Below, in pieces: positions 36,831 to 45,820 of a DNA stretch of 64,000 bases. The notes below the pieces were generated by a model. That model was not told the origin of the DNA and did not search any database. It saw only the letters and a list, made by a program, of their open reading frames with translations. The DNA comes from Halonatronomonas betaini (lineage in GTDB: Bacteria; Bacillota; Halanaerobiia; Halanaerobiales; Halarsenatibacteraceae). Numbering within the stretch: the first letter of the stretch is position 1; every line of letters starts with the position of its first letter. The stretch lies in NCBI RefSeq assembly GCF_015666175.1, contig NZ_JADPIE010000003.1, forward strand, positions 363,323-427,322, in the 5' to 3' direction. Both the position numbers and the translations under genes were made by a program.

Positions 36831-37229
36831 TTATTGATCTAATCTATTCAACTTTTCTTTTAGCTCAGATAACAGCTTTTTAGCCTGCTTAATCTTCTCC
36901 TCTTCAGCAATAACCTCCTGGTATTTTTCTTCCAGCATCGATTTCATATTCTGAAAAGTTTTCTCTTCTTCTTTAATAACCTCAGTTTTACTTAAACCTT
37001 CTTCCATCCGCTCATCCAGCTTTCTATCTAGTAGCAGGATGACCTGGATCTCATCAAGGGTAAAGTGGAGACTCTTCAAATAATCAATTTCTTCAGCCTT
37101 CTTTAAATCCTGTTCAGTATACCAGCGATTACCGTCCCTTCTTTCAGGCACTAAAAGATCGATCTTATCATAATATCGGAGTGTATCAATACTTAACCCG
37201 GTCTTTTCAGCAAAATCACTAATTAGCAT
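36831..37229 (-). CDS. MerR family transcriptional regulator
   Basis: 132 residues. N-terminal winged helix with SDFAEKTGLSIDTLRYYDKIDLL and DGNRWYTEQDL, then the dimerisation coiled coil (about 75-130, Lys/Glu-rich). No Cys is present, so it is not a metal sensor of the MerR/CueR kind; it is closer to the small organic or stress-responsive group. It lies alone between its own promoter and terminator, so the only visible target is itself. Confidence 0.92.
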   Translation of the reverse strand: MLISDFAEKTGLSIDTLRYYDKIDLLVPERRDGNRWYTEQDLKKAEEIDYLKSLHFTLDEIQVILLLDRKLDERMEEGLSKTEVIKEEEKTFQNMKSMLEEKYQEVIAEEEKIKQAKKLLSELKEKLNRLDQ

Positions 37230-37259
37230 CTTAAATCCCCTCCCCAGTAGTTTAACTTA

Positions 37260-37290
37260 ATTATATAGCCTGGAGTTAACTCAATGTCAA
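37260..37290 (-). promoter_or_regulatory. MerR-type promoter with 19-bp spacer and operator
   Basis: Minus strand TTGACA (37290-37285), a 19-bp spacer and TATAAT (37265-37260). The spacer contains the imperfect dyad TGAGTTAACTCC centred on GTTAAC. The overlong 19-bp spacer with central dyad is the hallmark of MerR-activated promoters, where the regulator twists the DNA. It lies 31 bp before the merR-like start codon, implying autoregulation. Confidence 0.85.
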
Positions 37291-37496
37291 GGGGATGTTT
37301 ATTTGGATATTTATTTTCACTAAAATTATATAAAACAAGGCCTGACCGCCTCCTTACCCTCCGGTTACCACCTCCGTCAAAACTATCTAAGTTATCAATA
37401 AATCTAACTAACAAAGCTTTAACGAATCTTATTCTAATACTATCAGAAGATATATAATAATCAAAGGGCCAATATTTGCAATTTTAACAAATAAAT

Positions 37497-38456
37497 TTAT
37501 TCAAGCTCAACAATTTCAACCCGGCGATTCATAGCCCTGCCGTCTTCAGTCTGATTGCTCATCACCGGTGCTGCCGGGCCAACACCAACTGCTGTTAACT
37601 GATCCTGACTGATCCCATAATCATTAATCAGCCGTGCAACTACATCCTCAGCCCTGGCTTCAGATAAATTTAAATTCATATCATAGCTGCCAACATAGTC
37701 GGTATGACCAACCACCAGATAGCGCTTACCGCTATTTTCTAATAAAAATTCTGATATCGTAGCAAGCGCCTCTTCAGACTCAGCTTTAACCCTGGACTGA
37801 CCTGTATCAAAATAAATATCATAAATGGCAACTCTGCCATCAACCAGCAATCCCTCTTGAAGCTGGGCCATTGTCACCATGTCCATTTCCATGCCCTCTA
37901 ATTCTATAATAACTATTTCAAAATAAGTATCATCGGCCTGCTGGGCAGCCCAGTGGCCTTTACCGGCGGCAACAATCAGATAATTTTCCACCTGCTCAAC
38001 AGCAACTCTGGAAACAAGGTATTCATCTAAATCCCCAGGAAAACCTCCAAAACTCATAACACCAGTTGCCAGACCTCTATCCTGCCTCAGGGTTTCATAA
38101 TAATCAGAAAAATCAATATCATCAATCTCAATTGACTGAGGATCTCTGGTCTTAAATAATACCTGGCCATCAATATTTTCAACAGCGGCCTCGTAATTCC
38201 TGATAATCTCATAAGGAGAACGGCCTTCAGGAGCCTTCAGCCAGAATCTTCGAATATATCCTTCCACATTATTAACAGTATCTTCCCCTAAAACAACTGG
38301 CATCTCTTCAAATCCAAAATTATCAGTATAAATTAAATCACTACCCTCATAAATCGGGACAATTCCTGGTCCATCCTCAGCCATTACCCTCATTGAAACC
38401 CCTGTCAATATCAGCCCAACAACCAAAAAAACCACCATCAGCCTATTAAATTTCAT
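37497..38456 (-). CDS. OmpA-family envelope protein
   Basis: 319 residues with a signal peptide (hydrophobic 7-20, cleavage near VMA-EDG). Residues 25-200 are a mixed domain resembling DUF4892-type OmpA partners. Residues about 205-319 form an OmpA-C peptidoglycan-binding domain: YFDTGQSRVKAES, VVGHTDYVGSYDMNLNLSEARA, VGVGPAAPVMSN, NRRVEIVE. It links the outer membrane or periplasm to peptidoglycan and supports a diderm envelope. GGGGAGG precedes the ATG. Confidence 0.9.
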   Translation of the reverse strand: MKFNRLMVVFLVVGLILTGVSMRVMAEDGPGIVPIYEGSDLIYTDNFGFEEMPVVLGEDTVNNVEGYIRRFWLKAPEGRSPYEIIRNYEAAVENIDGQVLFKTRDPQSIEIDDIDFSDYYETLRQDRGLATGVMSFGGFPGDLDEYLVSRVAVEQVENYLIVAAGKGHWAAQQADDTYFEIVIIELEGMEMDMVTMAQLQEGLLVDGRVAIYDIYFDTGQSRVKAESEEALATISEFLLENSGKRYLVVGHTDYVGSYDMNLNLSEARAEDVVARLINDYGISQDQLTAVGVGPAAPVMSNQTEDGRAMNRRVEIVELE

Positions 38457-38569
38457 GATATCAACCTCCCCATTTTAAGTTATTAAGTAAACAATAATCT
38501 CCTGCTAGATTACACCTCCATTATCTATATATTTAAACTTCTCCCTGGATTATAATTATCCTGCAAAGT

Positions 38570-39649
38570 TTAATAAATATTAAACTTTTTTAAAGCTTTA
38601 TCTAACAGGAATAACACTATAAAGGCAATTGCAATATTGGTTAAAAAGGCCAGCACCCCGGTTGCCACCATTAAGACCTTCTTATCAGTTAAAATAGCAC
38701 TCTGGAACATCTGGAACGCTGTAAAAAATAACATCGCCCCTAAAACACCATAGGGAATAACCTCAATAATCTGAGGTGAGGCAAAGAAGAATGCGATTAT
38801 CAAAAGGATTATACCGGAAATTATATTAGATCCACCGGTTCTAGCTCCAAATCTATACTGGGCAGCCAGTCCCCCTGCACCATGGCACATAGGAAAACCA
38901 CCTAATGGTGATGAAATCAAGCACATTAAGCCCATACTGATCACCAGCTTATTTTCTGGAACCTCCCGCTCGAAGAGGTCTGTAATTAATAAAGAAGTAG
39001 CAAGAACTGCATTTCCCAGAGTTAAAGGGATCTGAGGCAGAGTTCCTGACCAGAAACCTGTCCCAAACTCAGAAATAGCAGGTAGAGTAAGCTCTGGCCA
39101 GCTAATCAGTGTAAGGGGCGGCAGACCTGTATGGTAGATTCCAATAATTAATCCCAGGCCAAAGACTATTAATGATGAAATATCAAGAACATTAACAAAA
39201 AAGAAGCCTAATATTATTCCAACTGACACTAAACCAATTAGCCAGTCTTCAACCATAAAAGATATCGCTGTCTCAAGTAAGATCAGGGTCAGACCAAGCT
39301 GAATTCCCCGGATTAACCATTCAGGTATATGCTCTTTAATTAGATCTATACCACCAAAGATGCCTAAAAGCAGCAGGATAACCCCCATCAAAATACCGGC
39401 AGCTGCAATCTCACCAGCAGTTAATGCCCCACCAATTGCCACAGCACCAATTGCCTTCATCGGCTCCACCGGCATCGGCAACTTATAATAGATTCCAGTG
39501 GCTATGTAGGCCAGACCAAAAAATAAAAGAATAGAGCTCATATTAATCTCTGTAACTACAGCCACCCCGACAATTATTGGCAACAGAGTCCCATAATCAC
39601 CTATGGCTCCAGCCATCTCTTCTAAATTAAATCTAAAGTCTCTCTCCAT
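38570..39649 (-). CDS. Molybdate/sulfate transporter of the MOT1-like family
   Basis: 359-residue membrane transporter with about ten helices and two related halves. The MOT1 hallmarks are GAIGDYGTLLPIIVG near the N-terminus, PMPVEPMKAIGAVA and GGFPMCHGAGGLAAQYRFGA. The family (related to SulP without STAS domain) takes up molybdate or sulfate. The ArsR-type regulator encoded 106 bp upstream on the same strand may control it. Confidence 0.88.
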   Translation of the reverse strand: MERDFRFNLEEMAGAIGDYGTLLPIIVGVAVVTEINMSSILLFFGLAYIATGIYYKLPMPVEPMKAIGAVAIGGALTAGEIAAAGILMGVILLLLGIFGGIDLIKEHIPEWLIRGIQLGLTLILLETAISFMVEDWLIGLVSVGIILGFFFVNVLDISSLIVFGLGLIIGIYHTGLPPLTLISWPELTLPAISEFGTGFWSGTLPQIPLTLGNAVLATSLLITDLFEREVPENKLVISMGLMCLISSPLGGFPMCHGAGGLAAQYRFGARTGGSNIISGIILLIIAFFFASPQIIEVIPYGVLGAMLFFTAFQMFQSAILTDKKVLMVATGVLAFLTNIAIAFIVLFLLDKALKKFNIY

Positions 39650-39755
39650 AATACCCTCCTGACTGAATTATAATAACAGAACAAATTATTGCCAATCCTG
39701 TAACTCTAATCTCTTCTTAACTCTCAAGCAGCTTTAGAATAAACTCCCTGACTTA

Positions 39756-40052
39756 TCAATTACAATCCTGGCAGCAAGCAGTTTCTTTATCAGCCAGCTC
39801 TTCAATCTCAGAGGCCAGCAATTTCAAATTATCCCTTTTAACACTATAGTGGACATAATAACCCCGCTTTTCCCCGATTACTAAATCAGCCTCCCTGAGG
39901 ATCTTTAAATGCTGGGATACTGCAGATTCAGAGATATCATTCTTTTCCGCCAGGGCACTGACACAATAATTTTTAGTCAATAGAGATTCCAGTAATTCCA
40001 GCCTGGTCTTATCGGCAATCGCCTTTAATTTATTTATAACAGCTTCATCCAT
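39756..40052 (-). CDS. ArsR family transcriptional regulator
   Basis: 98-residue winged-helix repressor: IADKTRLELLESLL, the recognition helix SESAVSQHLKILREADL and wing GEKRGYYVHYSV. Cys residues are at KNYCVSAL and in the tail CCQDCN, consistent with metal or oxyanion sensing. It lies upstream of the MOT1-like transporter, which suggests metal or oxyanion control of that gene (inference). Confidence 0.9.
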   Translation of the reverse strand: MDEAVINKLKAIADKTRLELLESLLTKNYCVSALAEKNDISESAVSQHLKILREADLVIGEKRGYYVHYSVKRDNLKLLASEIEELADKETACCQDCN

Positions 40053-40199
40053 CTTTTTGTTTAATAGAGAAATTCATACTGATAATGATCTCTATTAAAC
40101 TCTCCCCCCCTATTGTGATATTTTAAATTATAAAACAGTAAATAATTCATCCAACAAATGATTTATACAACTATTTCTTAAACTATAAATGAAGAATGT

Positions 40200-40685
40200 C
40201 TAATAATCATTTGTAATAATATGCTCTACACCTCTAGAATCAAAAGTATCAATTTTATCCTTAAAGAATGTTGGAAATGCCTTATAATTTTCTAGATTGT
40301 CAATTGGAATCCAATGCATATACTCTTTAATACCTAATGATGAATAACTATTACTTTTAAGCTTCTGTGAGCCTTTAGATTTCATCAAAAAATAAAAAGC
40401 AATCTCATGACATTTATATCCCTCAAAGCTACCAGTACCATCAAAAAAATTTTCATGAATAAAAGCTAATCTGTCTATTTCATATGGTACTCCAGTTTCT
40501 TCTAACACTTCTCTTCTAACAGCATCTTCAGCCTTCTCACCTATATGAACAGCACCACCTATAGAATAATAATAATCATCTACTTCATTTTTAGCAAATA
40601 ATAAACAATCATCCTCAATAATAATTGCCGCTGCTCTGTATCTAAACCAGTCATTTTCTTTTGTGAATCCACAATCATTGTCCAT
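40200..40685 (-). CDS. NUDIX hydrolase
   Basis: 161 residues with a complete Nudix box (GGAVHIGEKAEDAVRREVLE followed by ETG, pattern Gx5Ex7REUxEExGU). Hydrolyses a nucleoside diphosphate linked to another moiety; the substrate cannot be read. Shine-Dalgarno AGGAGG. Stand-alone gene. Confidence 0.9.
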   Translation of the reverse strand: MDNDCGFTKENDWFRYRAAAIIIEDDCLLFAKNEVDDYYYSIGGAVHIGEKAEDAVRREVLEETGVPYEIDRLAFIHENFFDGTGSFEGYKCHEIAFYFLMKSKGSQKLKSNSYSSLGIKEYMHWIPIDNLENYKAFPTFFKDKIDTFDSRGVEHIITNDY

Positions 40686-40764
40686 AAAGATTCCTCCTAA
40701 TCATTTAAGATGCTTTTGTAATAATATCTTTGTTATATGTTAACTTACTCTATCATCACTTAAT

Positions 40765-41247
40765 TTATAGGAAGCGACCATCATCTTTCTTATCAGGGAG
40801 TTTATCAACATTGTCCTCAAGCCAGCCAATCCTGACATTTTCCCTGCTATCAAACTCTGGAACATAGGGCTTAATATCCAGTAATGGTGTGCCGTCAACT
40901 ATATCAACATCTTTGATATATAAAATATTTCCTTCTATCTTTTCTAGCCTGACAACAGAGAGTCCAATCGAATTAGGCCGGCTAGGAGCTCTAATTGCAA
41001 AGATCCCATGCTCTTTATCTTCCATAAAAGGCTTACGTCTTAATGAACATTCACCGGCTAAATGGCAGTGATATAATAATATCAGATGGGAAAAACCATC
41101 AAGACTCTTTAACCCATCTTCATACTCCGGCAATAATTCAATCCTGCCCTCTATCCCCTCTGCACCTGTTGGCTGGATTGGAGTCCCCTCAGGCTTTTCA
41201 AACTCTGATCTAATCTTACCGATCGGCCGAAAAGTAATCTCTTCCAT
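40765..41247 (-). CDS. trmO: tRNA (N6-threonylcarbamoyladenosine-37) N6-methyltransferase, TrmO/TsaA family
   Basis: 160 residues of the TsaA/TrmO SAM-dependent methyltransferase family that methylates t6A37 in tRNA. PIGKIRSEFEKPEGTPIQP opens the protein; GFSHLILLYHCH and the hallmark IRAPSRPNSIGLSVVRL follow, then DGTPLLDIKPYVPEFD. Length is typical of the single-domain bacterial form. GGAGG precedes the ATG. Confidence 0.92.
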   Translation of the reverse strand: MEEITFRPIGKIRSEFEKPEGTPIQPTGAEGIEGRIELLPEYEDGLKSLDGFSHLILLYHCHLAGECSLRRKPFMEDKEHGIFAIRAPSRPNSIGLSVVRLEKIEGNILYIKDVDIVDGTPLLDIKPYVPEFDSRENVRIGWLEDNVDKLPDKKDDGRFL

Positions 41248-41424
41248 TTTTATTGCCTCCTGTCTATTTCTAAGTTTATCACGTGTAAATTTATCAATTA
41301 ATTTACTTTAGCAAAAACTTAATTAAATTATAACATCTTAATTTAGTTTGTCAAACTTTAATTACAAGCAAAAAAATGTTAAACTGATAATTAATTCAAT
41401 CACTAAATTTTGGAGGGGATTACT

Positions 41425-42675
41425 TTGGCCCACCGGACATCCCGTAATGGCTATGAAAATCTCGTTGAAAGATTAAATGAATTTCCACAGGGTGCAACAC
41501 CTTCTGATACTTTATATCAAATATTAAAAATGCTATTTTCAGAAAAAGAAGCTGAACTTGTCTCTAAATTACCGATAAGACCCTTTACTATCAAAAGAGC
41601 TCAGAAGGCCTGGGATCTTAACCAAAAAGAAGCCAGAGAAATCCTGGATGAACTGGCCAGCCGGGCTATCCTGCTTGATGTTGAAAAGGATGGGGAGCAT
41701 GTCTATATCCTGCCTCCACCAATGGCCGGATTTTTCGAGTTTTCTATGATGCGCCTGCGAGGAGATATAGATCAAAAGGTCCTGGCTGATCTCTTCTATC
41801 AATATATGAACCAGGAAGAAGATTTTATCAAAGATTTATTTACTGAAGGCGAGACCCAGTTAGGCAGAGTCTTTGTCAATGAATCTGTTCTTACTAATGA
41901 TCATGCCCTTTATGTCCTGGATTATGAACGGGCCAGTGAAGTTATTAAGAATGCTTCACATATTGGAGTAGGACTCTGCTATTGCCGCCATAAAATGGAA
42001 CATAAAGGTCAGGCCTGTGACGCTCCAATGGATATCTGCATGACCTTTAATAACGTTGCCGAATCTCTGATTAAAAATGATTATGCAAGAGAAGTTGATG
42101 CAGCTGAATGCCTGGAGCTTTTAGATAAAGCCCGAGAGCATAATCTGGTCCAGTTCGGTGAAAATGTTCAAAATGAAGTAAGCTTTATCTGTAACTGTTG
42201 CAGCTGTTGCTGTGAGGCCATGATAGCAGCCCAAAAATTTGGAATGCTAGAGCCTATCCATACAACTAATTTCTTGCCAGAAATTAATGAGACTAATTGC
42301 GTCGGCTGCGAAGAATGTATAGAAGTCTGTGCCGTAGATGCCCTCACTTTAGAAGATGATGTTGCTCACTTAAATGAAGATATCTGCCTGGGATGTGGCA
42401 ATTGCAAGCAGGTCTGCCCTGCTAATAGTATTAGTCTCAAAAGACGGGAAGAAAGAGTTATAACCCCTGTAGATTCAGTACATAAAACTGTGATGATGGC
42501 CATAGAACGAGGCCAACTTCAGAATCTGATCTTTGATAATCAGGCCCTGAAAAGTCACCGGATAATGGCCGCCATCCTGGGTGCTATCATAAAACTTCCA
42601 CCTTTAAAACAGATTTTGGCCCAGGAGCAGATCAAATCTAAATATTTAGGCAACCTGATTAATAAATTCAATTAA
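41425..42675 (+). CDS. 4Fe-4S dicluster protein with winged-helix N-terminus
   Basis: 416 residues. Residues 1-95 are a helical winged-helix-like region (KRAQKAWDLNQKEAREILDEL). A Cys-rich middle (GLCYCRHKMEH, CDAPMDIC, CNCCSCCCEA) precedes two ferredoxin motifs, CVGCEECIEVC and CLGCGNCKQVCP. It is a cytosolic electron-transfer protein of unknown partner, common in anaerobes. TTG at 41425 with GGAGGGG seven bases upstream is the start; an earlier in-frame TTG (41410) overlaps the Shine-Dalgarno. The upstream gap holds a small inverted repeat AGTTTG-T-CAAACT at 41345-41357, a possible operator. Confidence 0.85.
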   Translation: MAHRTSRNGYENLVERLNEFPQGATPSDTLYQILKMLFSEKEAELVSKLPIRPFTIKRAQKAWDLNQKEAREILDELASRAILLDVEKDGEHVYILPPPMAGFFEFSMMRLRGDIDQKVLADLFYQYMNQEEDFIKDLFTEGETQLGRVFVNESVLTNDHALYVLDYERASEVIKNASHIGVGLCYCRHKMEHKGQACDAPMDICMTFNNVAESLIKNDYAREVDAAECLELLDKAREHNLVQFGENVQNEVSFICNCCSCCCEAMIAAQKFGMLEPIHTTNFLPEINETNCVGCEECIEVCAVDALTLEDDVAHLNEDICLGCGNCKQVCPANSISLKRREERVITPVDSVHKTVMMAIERGQLQNLIFDNQALKSHRIMAAILGAIIKLPPLKQILAQEQIKSKYLGNLINKFN

Positions 42676-42715
42676 AATTAAGTAGTATAATAATATAAAC
42701 AAATTATAAATGTCA

Positions 42716-42744
42716 AAGCCGGCCATATCAATCCTGGCCGGCTT
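42716..42744. terminator. Convergent terminator
   Basis: AAGCCGGCCA (42716-42725) and TGGCCGGCTT (42735-42744) form a perfect ten-pair stem between the converging Fe-S protein and alcohol dehydrogenase genes. The U-tracts on both sides are short. Confidence 0.75.
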
Positions 42745-42790
42745 CTGCTTTCTATCAGAAAAATTATAATGAGTATTTAGTTTATATTAA

Positions 42791-43957
42791 TTAAAAACCC
42801 TCATAAGCATTCTTGAATATACCAACAACATCCTCTAATGAGGCCTGTCTTGGATTAGTCGCACTACTTGCATCAGCCAGAGCATTTTTAGCAAGAGTTT
42901 CAAAATCAGAAGGATCTACATCATCTAATTCTTTAAGGCTTCCTGGAATTCCAATGTCAGCAGATAAGTCAGCTATAGCTTTAATACCTAAATCTGCTGC
43001 TTCCATAAGTGTTAATCCTTCAGTATTTTCACCTAGAAGCTCTGCCATTTTTGCTACCTTTTCAGGTTTTGCTAGCTTATTAAAATTAGTTACATGAGGT
43101 AATAAAATTGCATTACAGATACCATGAGGTAGATCATAGAATCCGCCTAATTGATGTGCCATACCATGAACAAGACCTAATGACGCATTATTAAAGGCCA
43201 TCCCGGCTAAAAACTGAGCATAAGCCATCTTTTCTCTAAGTTCGTAATCAGAACCATTGGCAACTGCTTTTCTTAAATTTTCACCAATTAATTCAAAGGC
43301 TTTTTCTGCAGCTGAATCTGTTAAGGGGTTGGCTATCGTAGATACATAAGCTTCAACCGCATGGGTTAAAGCATCCATACCAGTATTTGCAGTTAATGCC
43401 TGAGGTTTTTCAAGCATTAAAACAGGGTCATTAATAGAAACATTCGGAGTTACTCTCCAATCAACTATGGCCATCTTTATCTTTCTGTCTTCATCAGTAA
43501 TAATACAGAACCGGGTCATTTCACTGGCAGTACCTGCAGTTGTATTAACAGCGATTAGAGGCATAATTGGTTTATTAAGTTGATTCAAGCCTTCATAATC
43601 CTGAATTTTACCGCCATTTGTGGCAACAGTAGCTATACCCTTTGCACAATCATGAGAACTACCACCACCTAATGAGACAATGACGTCTATATTTTCAGAA
43701 TCAATTAATTTAAGGCCGGCTTCAACATTTGAAACAGTAGGATTAGGTTGAACACCATCAAAAACTACAAAATCTATTCCGGCATCTTTTAAATGATCAG
43801 TTACCTTTTCCACTATACCAATTTCCACCAGCACACTGTCAGTAACAACTAAAGCTTTAGTACCGTTCTGTCTTTTGATATGCTCACCAATTTCACTAAC
43901 TGTGTCTTTGCCCAATACATTAACAGGGGGAATAAAATATCTACTTTCTTGAGCCAA
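42791..43957 (-). CDS. Iron-containing alcohol dehydrogenase
   Basis: 388-residue group III (Fe) alcohol dehydrogenase. NAD-binding GGGSSHDCAKG, then the metal site: TGMDALTHAVEAYVS (Asp and His ligands), HGMAHQLGG and LPHGICNA. Reduces aldehydes to alcohols in fermentation. TTG at 43957 follows AAAGGGTG. A GTG at 43966 is inside that Shine-Dalgarno. Confidence 0.95.
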   Translation of the reverse strand: MAQESRYFIPPVNVLGKDTVSEIGEHIKRQNGTKALVVTDSVLVEIGIVEKVTDHLKDAGIDFVVFDGVQPNPTVSNVEAGLKLIDSENIDVIVSLGGGSSHDCAKGIATVATNGGKIQDYEGLNQLNKPIMPLIAVNTTAGTASEMTRFCIITDEDRKIKMAIVDWRVTPNVSINDPVLMLEKPQALTANTGMDALTHAVEAYVSTIANPLTDSAAEKAFELIGENLRKAVANGSDYELREKMAYAQFLAGMAFNNASLGLVHGMAHQLGGFYDLPHGICNAILLPHVTNFNKLAKPEKVAKMAELLGENTEGLTLMEAADLGIKAIADLSADIGIPGSLKELDDVDPSDFETLAKNALADASSATNPRQASLEDVVGIFKNAYEGF

Positions 43958-44089
43958 ATTAATCACCCTTTCGCATTTTTTAATTCAAAGCACTAAAGTA
44001 ATTTTACAATAGAAATTAATGTATGTCAAGTTATTTATTACACAATAATGGATATTAATTCTAGTGCTTCAAATAACAATCATTAGGCT

Positions 44090-44728
44090 TTATTTAGCAG
44101 CAGCAAAGGCTAAAATTCCCCCTAAGGCCATAGATAAAAAGGCTGCCGCAATAATTCTGTAAACATCGGGCATCATAAAAACTATGGTATGAGCCGGTAT
44201 CCAGAAAAACGGTATAGTCTTTAATAAAACAAAAGTGACAAAACCTTCCCAGTCAATATCTCTTATAACTTCACCTGGCTTAATATTTTTTATACCATTA
44301 GCATATTTATCTACATATGTATCAGTGATTCTATGAAAGCCCATCATCGTAGGGGCGAAAATAATATTCATAAAGAGACTGGTCTGAAAAGCAAGTGATA
44401 AACCGCCAGGATCCCCAGGCAACATTCCATTAGTTTGCAAACTGGCCACCCCGGAATTAAATAAACTAAAGACCATAGTAATCCAGATACCTAAAAAGCC
44501 CCAGATTAAAGCCCTATAAATAACACCGGTCGGCCTCTTCCATCTATTATTTTTTATCCTTAAAGATAAAATTTCGCCCATAGTTGCCAGAATTGCAAAC
44601 TTAATAAAGCCCATAATATAAGGATATGAAGCAGTTAAACTTTCAAACACACCTCTACTGGCAGGAATCACTAAAATGCCTATAATAACAATCAATGATA
44701 ATATCCAGATAATACCTCTTTTCTGCAA
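44090..44728 (-). CDS. Membrane protein, possibly Mpv17/PMP22-like
   Basis: 212 residues with five or six hydrophobic segments. The C-terminal part (DWEGFVTFVLLKTIPFFWIP, then a MMPDVYRIIAAAFLS helix) resembles the conserved end of Mpv17/PMP22 proteins, but I hold this loosely. TTG start at 44728 behind GGAGGG. It lies 72 bp after the EFR1 gene on the same strand. Confidence 0.6.
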   Translation of the reverse strand: MQKRGIIWILSLIVIIGILVIPASRGVFESLTASYPYIMGFIKFAILATMGEILSLRIKNNRWKRPTGVIYRALIWGFLGIWITMVFSLFNSGVASLQTNGMLPGDPGGLSLAFQTSLFMNIIFAPTMMGFHRITDTYVDKYANGIKNIKPGEVIRDIDWEGFVTFVLLKTIPFFWIPAHTIVFMMPDVYRIIAAAFLSMALGGILAFAAAK

Positions 44729-44800
44729 AATTTATCCCTCCATGATTTAATATCCATGATATTTCTTTTATATATTCTAGAATAATAATCCTTTAACTTT

Positions 44801-45583
44801 CTAAATAAATAAATCTGGATCTTTCCTTATATCGCTAAAATTTTTAATCAAATAACTTTTTATTCTATTGAAACCTGGATCAGCAAAATACTTTGCATCT
44901 TCAGGGCATTTTTGAATACAACCGCAGCATCTAATACATTTGCCAGGTTCAATATCCCTGAAGTTTTCAAAAGAAATAATCTCCATCGGACAGTTCTCAG
45001 CACAGATCCCACATTCAGTGCAGGCTTCAGTTGTCTCTGGTCTAATATCTTTAAACCTTTTAGACCTTTCCTTTAGAGGATAACTTCCTTTAACTTCTAG
45101 ATCAGGCCAATCTGATAAATCTTTAATACCTATCAATTTTTTTAAAATCCTAATTCCAAATTCTCTGGCCAGCCTTAAATCATCACTATCAGGCCGCTCA
45201 CCGGCAATCTCTTTGCCATAGGAATGCTCACCGATAAAAGCTGCACCTGCAATACCTTTAAAACCATTAGCTTCAAAAATATCTTTTAATTCTAAAAGGG
45301 CATCATCATAATCCCGGTTGCCATATGTTACTACAAAGACAGCAGGAGTTGAACTGCCCTTGATTTCTTGTAATACTTTCACTAAAAATTCTGGGACACG
45401 GCCAGAATAAACAGGCACTCCAACAATCAACAGATCATTACCTGCAAAAGAATAGGCTTTTCCCCTTGCCTGCTTTGAAGTAAGATCATATATCTGATAA
45501 TCCTTCTTTATGCCAGCAGCAATCTCTTTACAAATAGCCTCTGTATTATCAGTAGCACTAAAGTATAGTAGTTTTAAATTCAT
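44801..45583 (-). CDS. EFR1-type flavodoxin-ferredoxin fusion
   Basis: 260 residues. N-terminal flavodoxin-like domain (YFSATDNTEAICKEIA as FMN loop, VGVPVYSGRVPEFL) and a C-terminal two-cluster ferredoxin (CTECGICAENCPMEI, CIRCCGCIQKCPEDA). This architecture is the EFR1 family, common in strict anaerobes as an electron carrier of unknown partner. GGAGG upstream of the ATG. Confidence 0.92.
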   Translation of the reverse strand: MNLKLLYFSATDNTEAICKEIAAGIKKDYQIYDLTSKQARGKAYSFAGNDLLIVGVPVYSGRVPEFLVKVLQEIKGSSTPAVFVVTYGNRDYDDALLELKDIFEANGFKGIAGAAFIGEHSYGKEIAGERPDSDDLRLAREFGIRILKKLIGIKDLSDWPDLEVKGSYPLKERSKRFKDIRPETTEACTECGICAENCPMEIISFENFRDIEPGKCIRCCGCIQKCPEDAKYFADPGFNRIKSYLIKNFSDIRKDPDLFI

Positions 45584-45696
45584 GCTATATTTGATACCTC
45601 CTGACTCTTAAAGATATTATAACATATATATAAAATTATCATGAATTTTATTATTGATAATAGTGATTATGACAAAGATAAATTCCAAATATTAAA

Positions 45697-45750
45697 AGCC
45701 CCTTAAAGTATTCAGCTTTTTAAAATTGCTGTCCACTTTATTGGGGCATT
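45697..45750. repeat. Imperfect inverted repeat in the gap after the aldolase pseudogene
   Basis: GCCCCTTAAAGT near 45699 and ACTTTATTGGGGC ending near 45748 form an imperfect palindrome around a loop of about 25 bases. On the minus strand TTTTAATATTT follows, so it may terminate the aldolase transcript. A small mobile-element remnant is an alternative. Confidence 0.4.
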
Positions 45751-45820
45751 ATATACTAATCTCTAACTGCTATATGTTTATTTATACTAATTATTCTATA
45801 AACTATATAAACTTAATTGT

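Noticed and set aside
37223..37414. 63-codon ORF upstream of the merR-like gene
   Set aside because: It runs across the MerR promoter and operator and has no ribosome-binding site.
45697..45750. Inverted repeat considered as an insertion-sequence end
   Set aside because: No transposase, target duplication or second copy is visible; kept only as a possible terminator.
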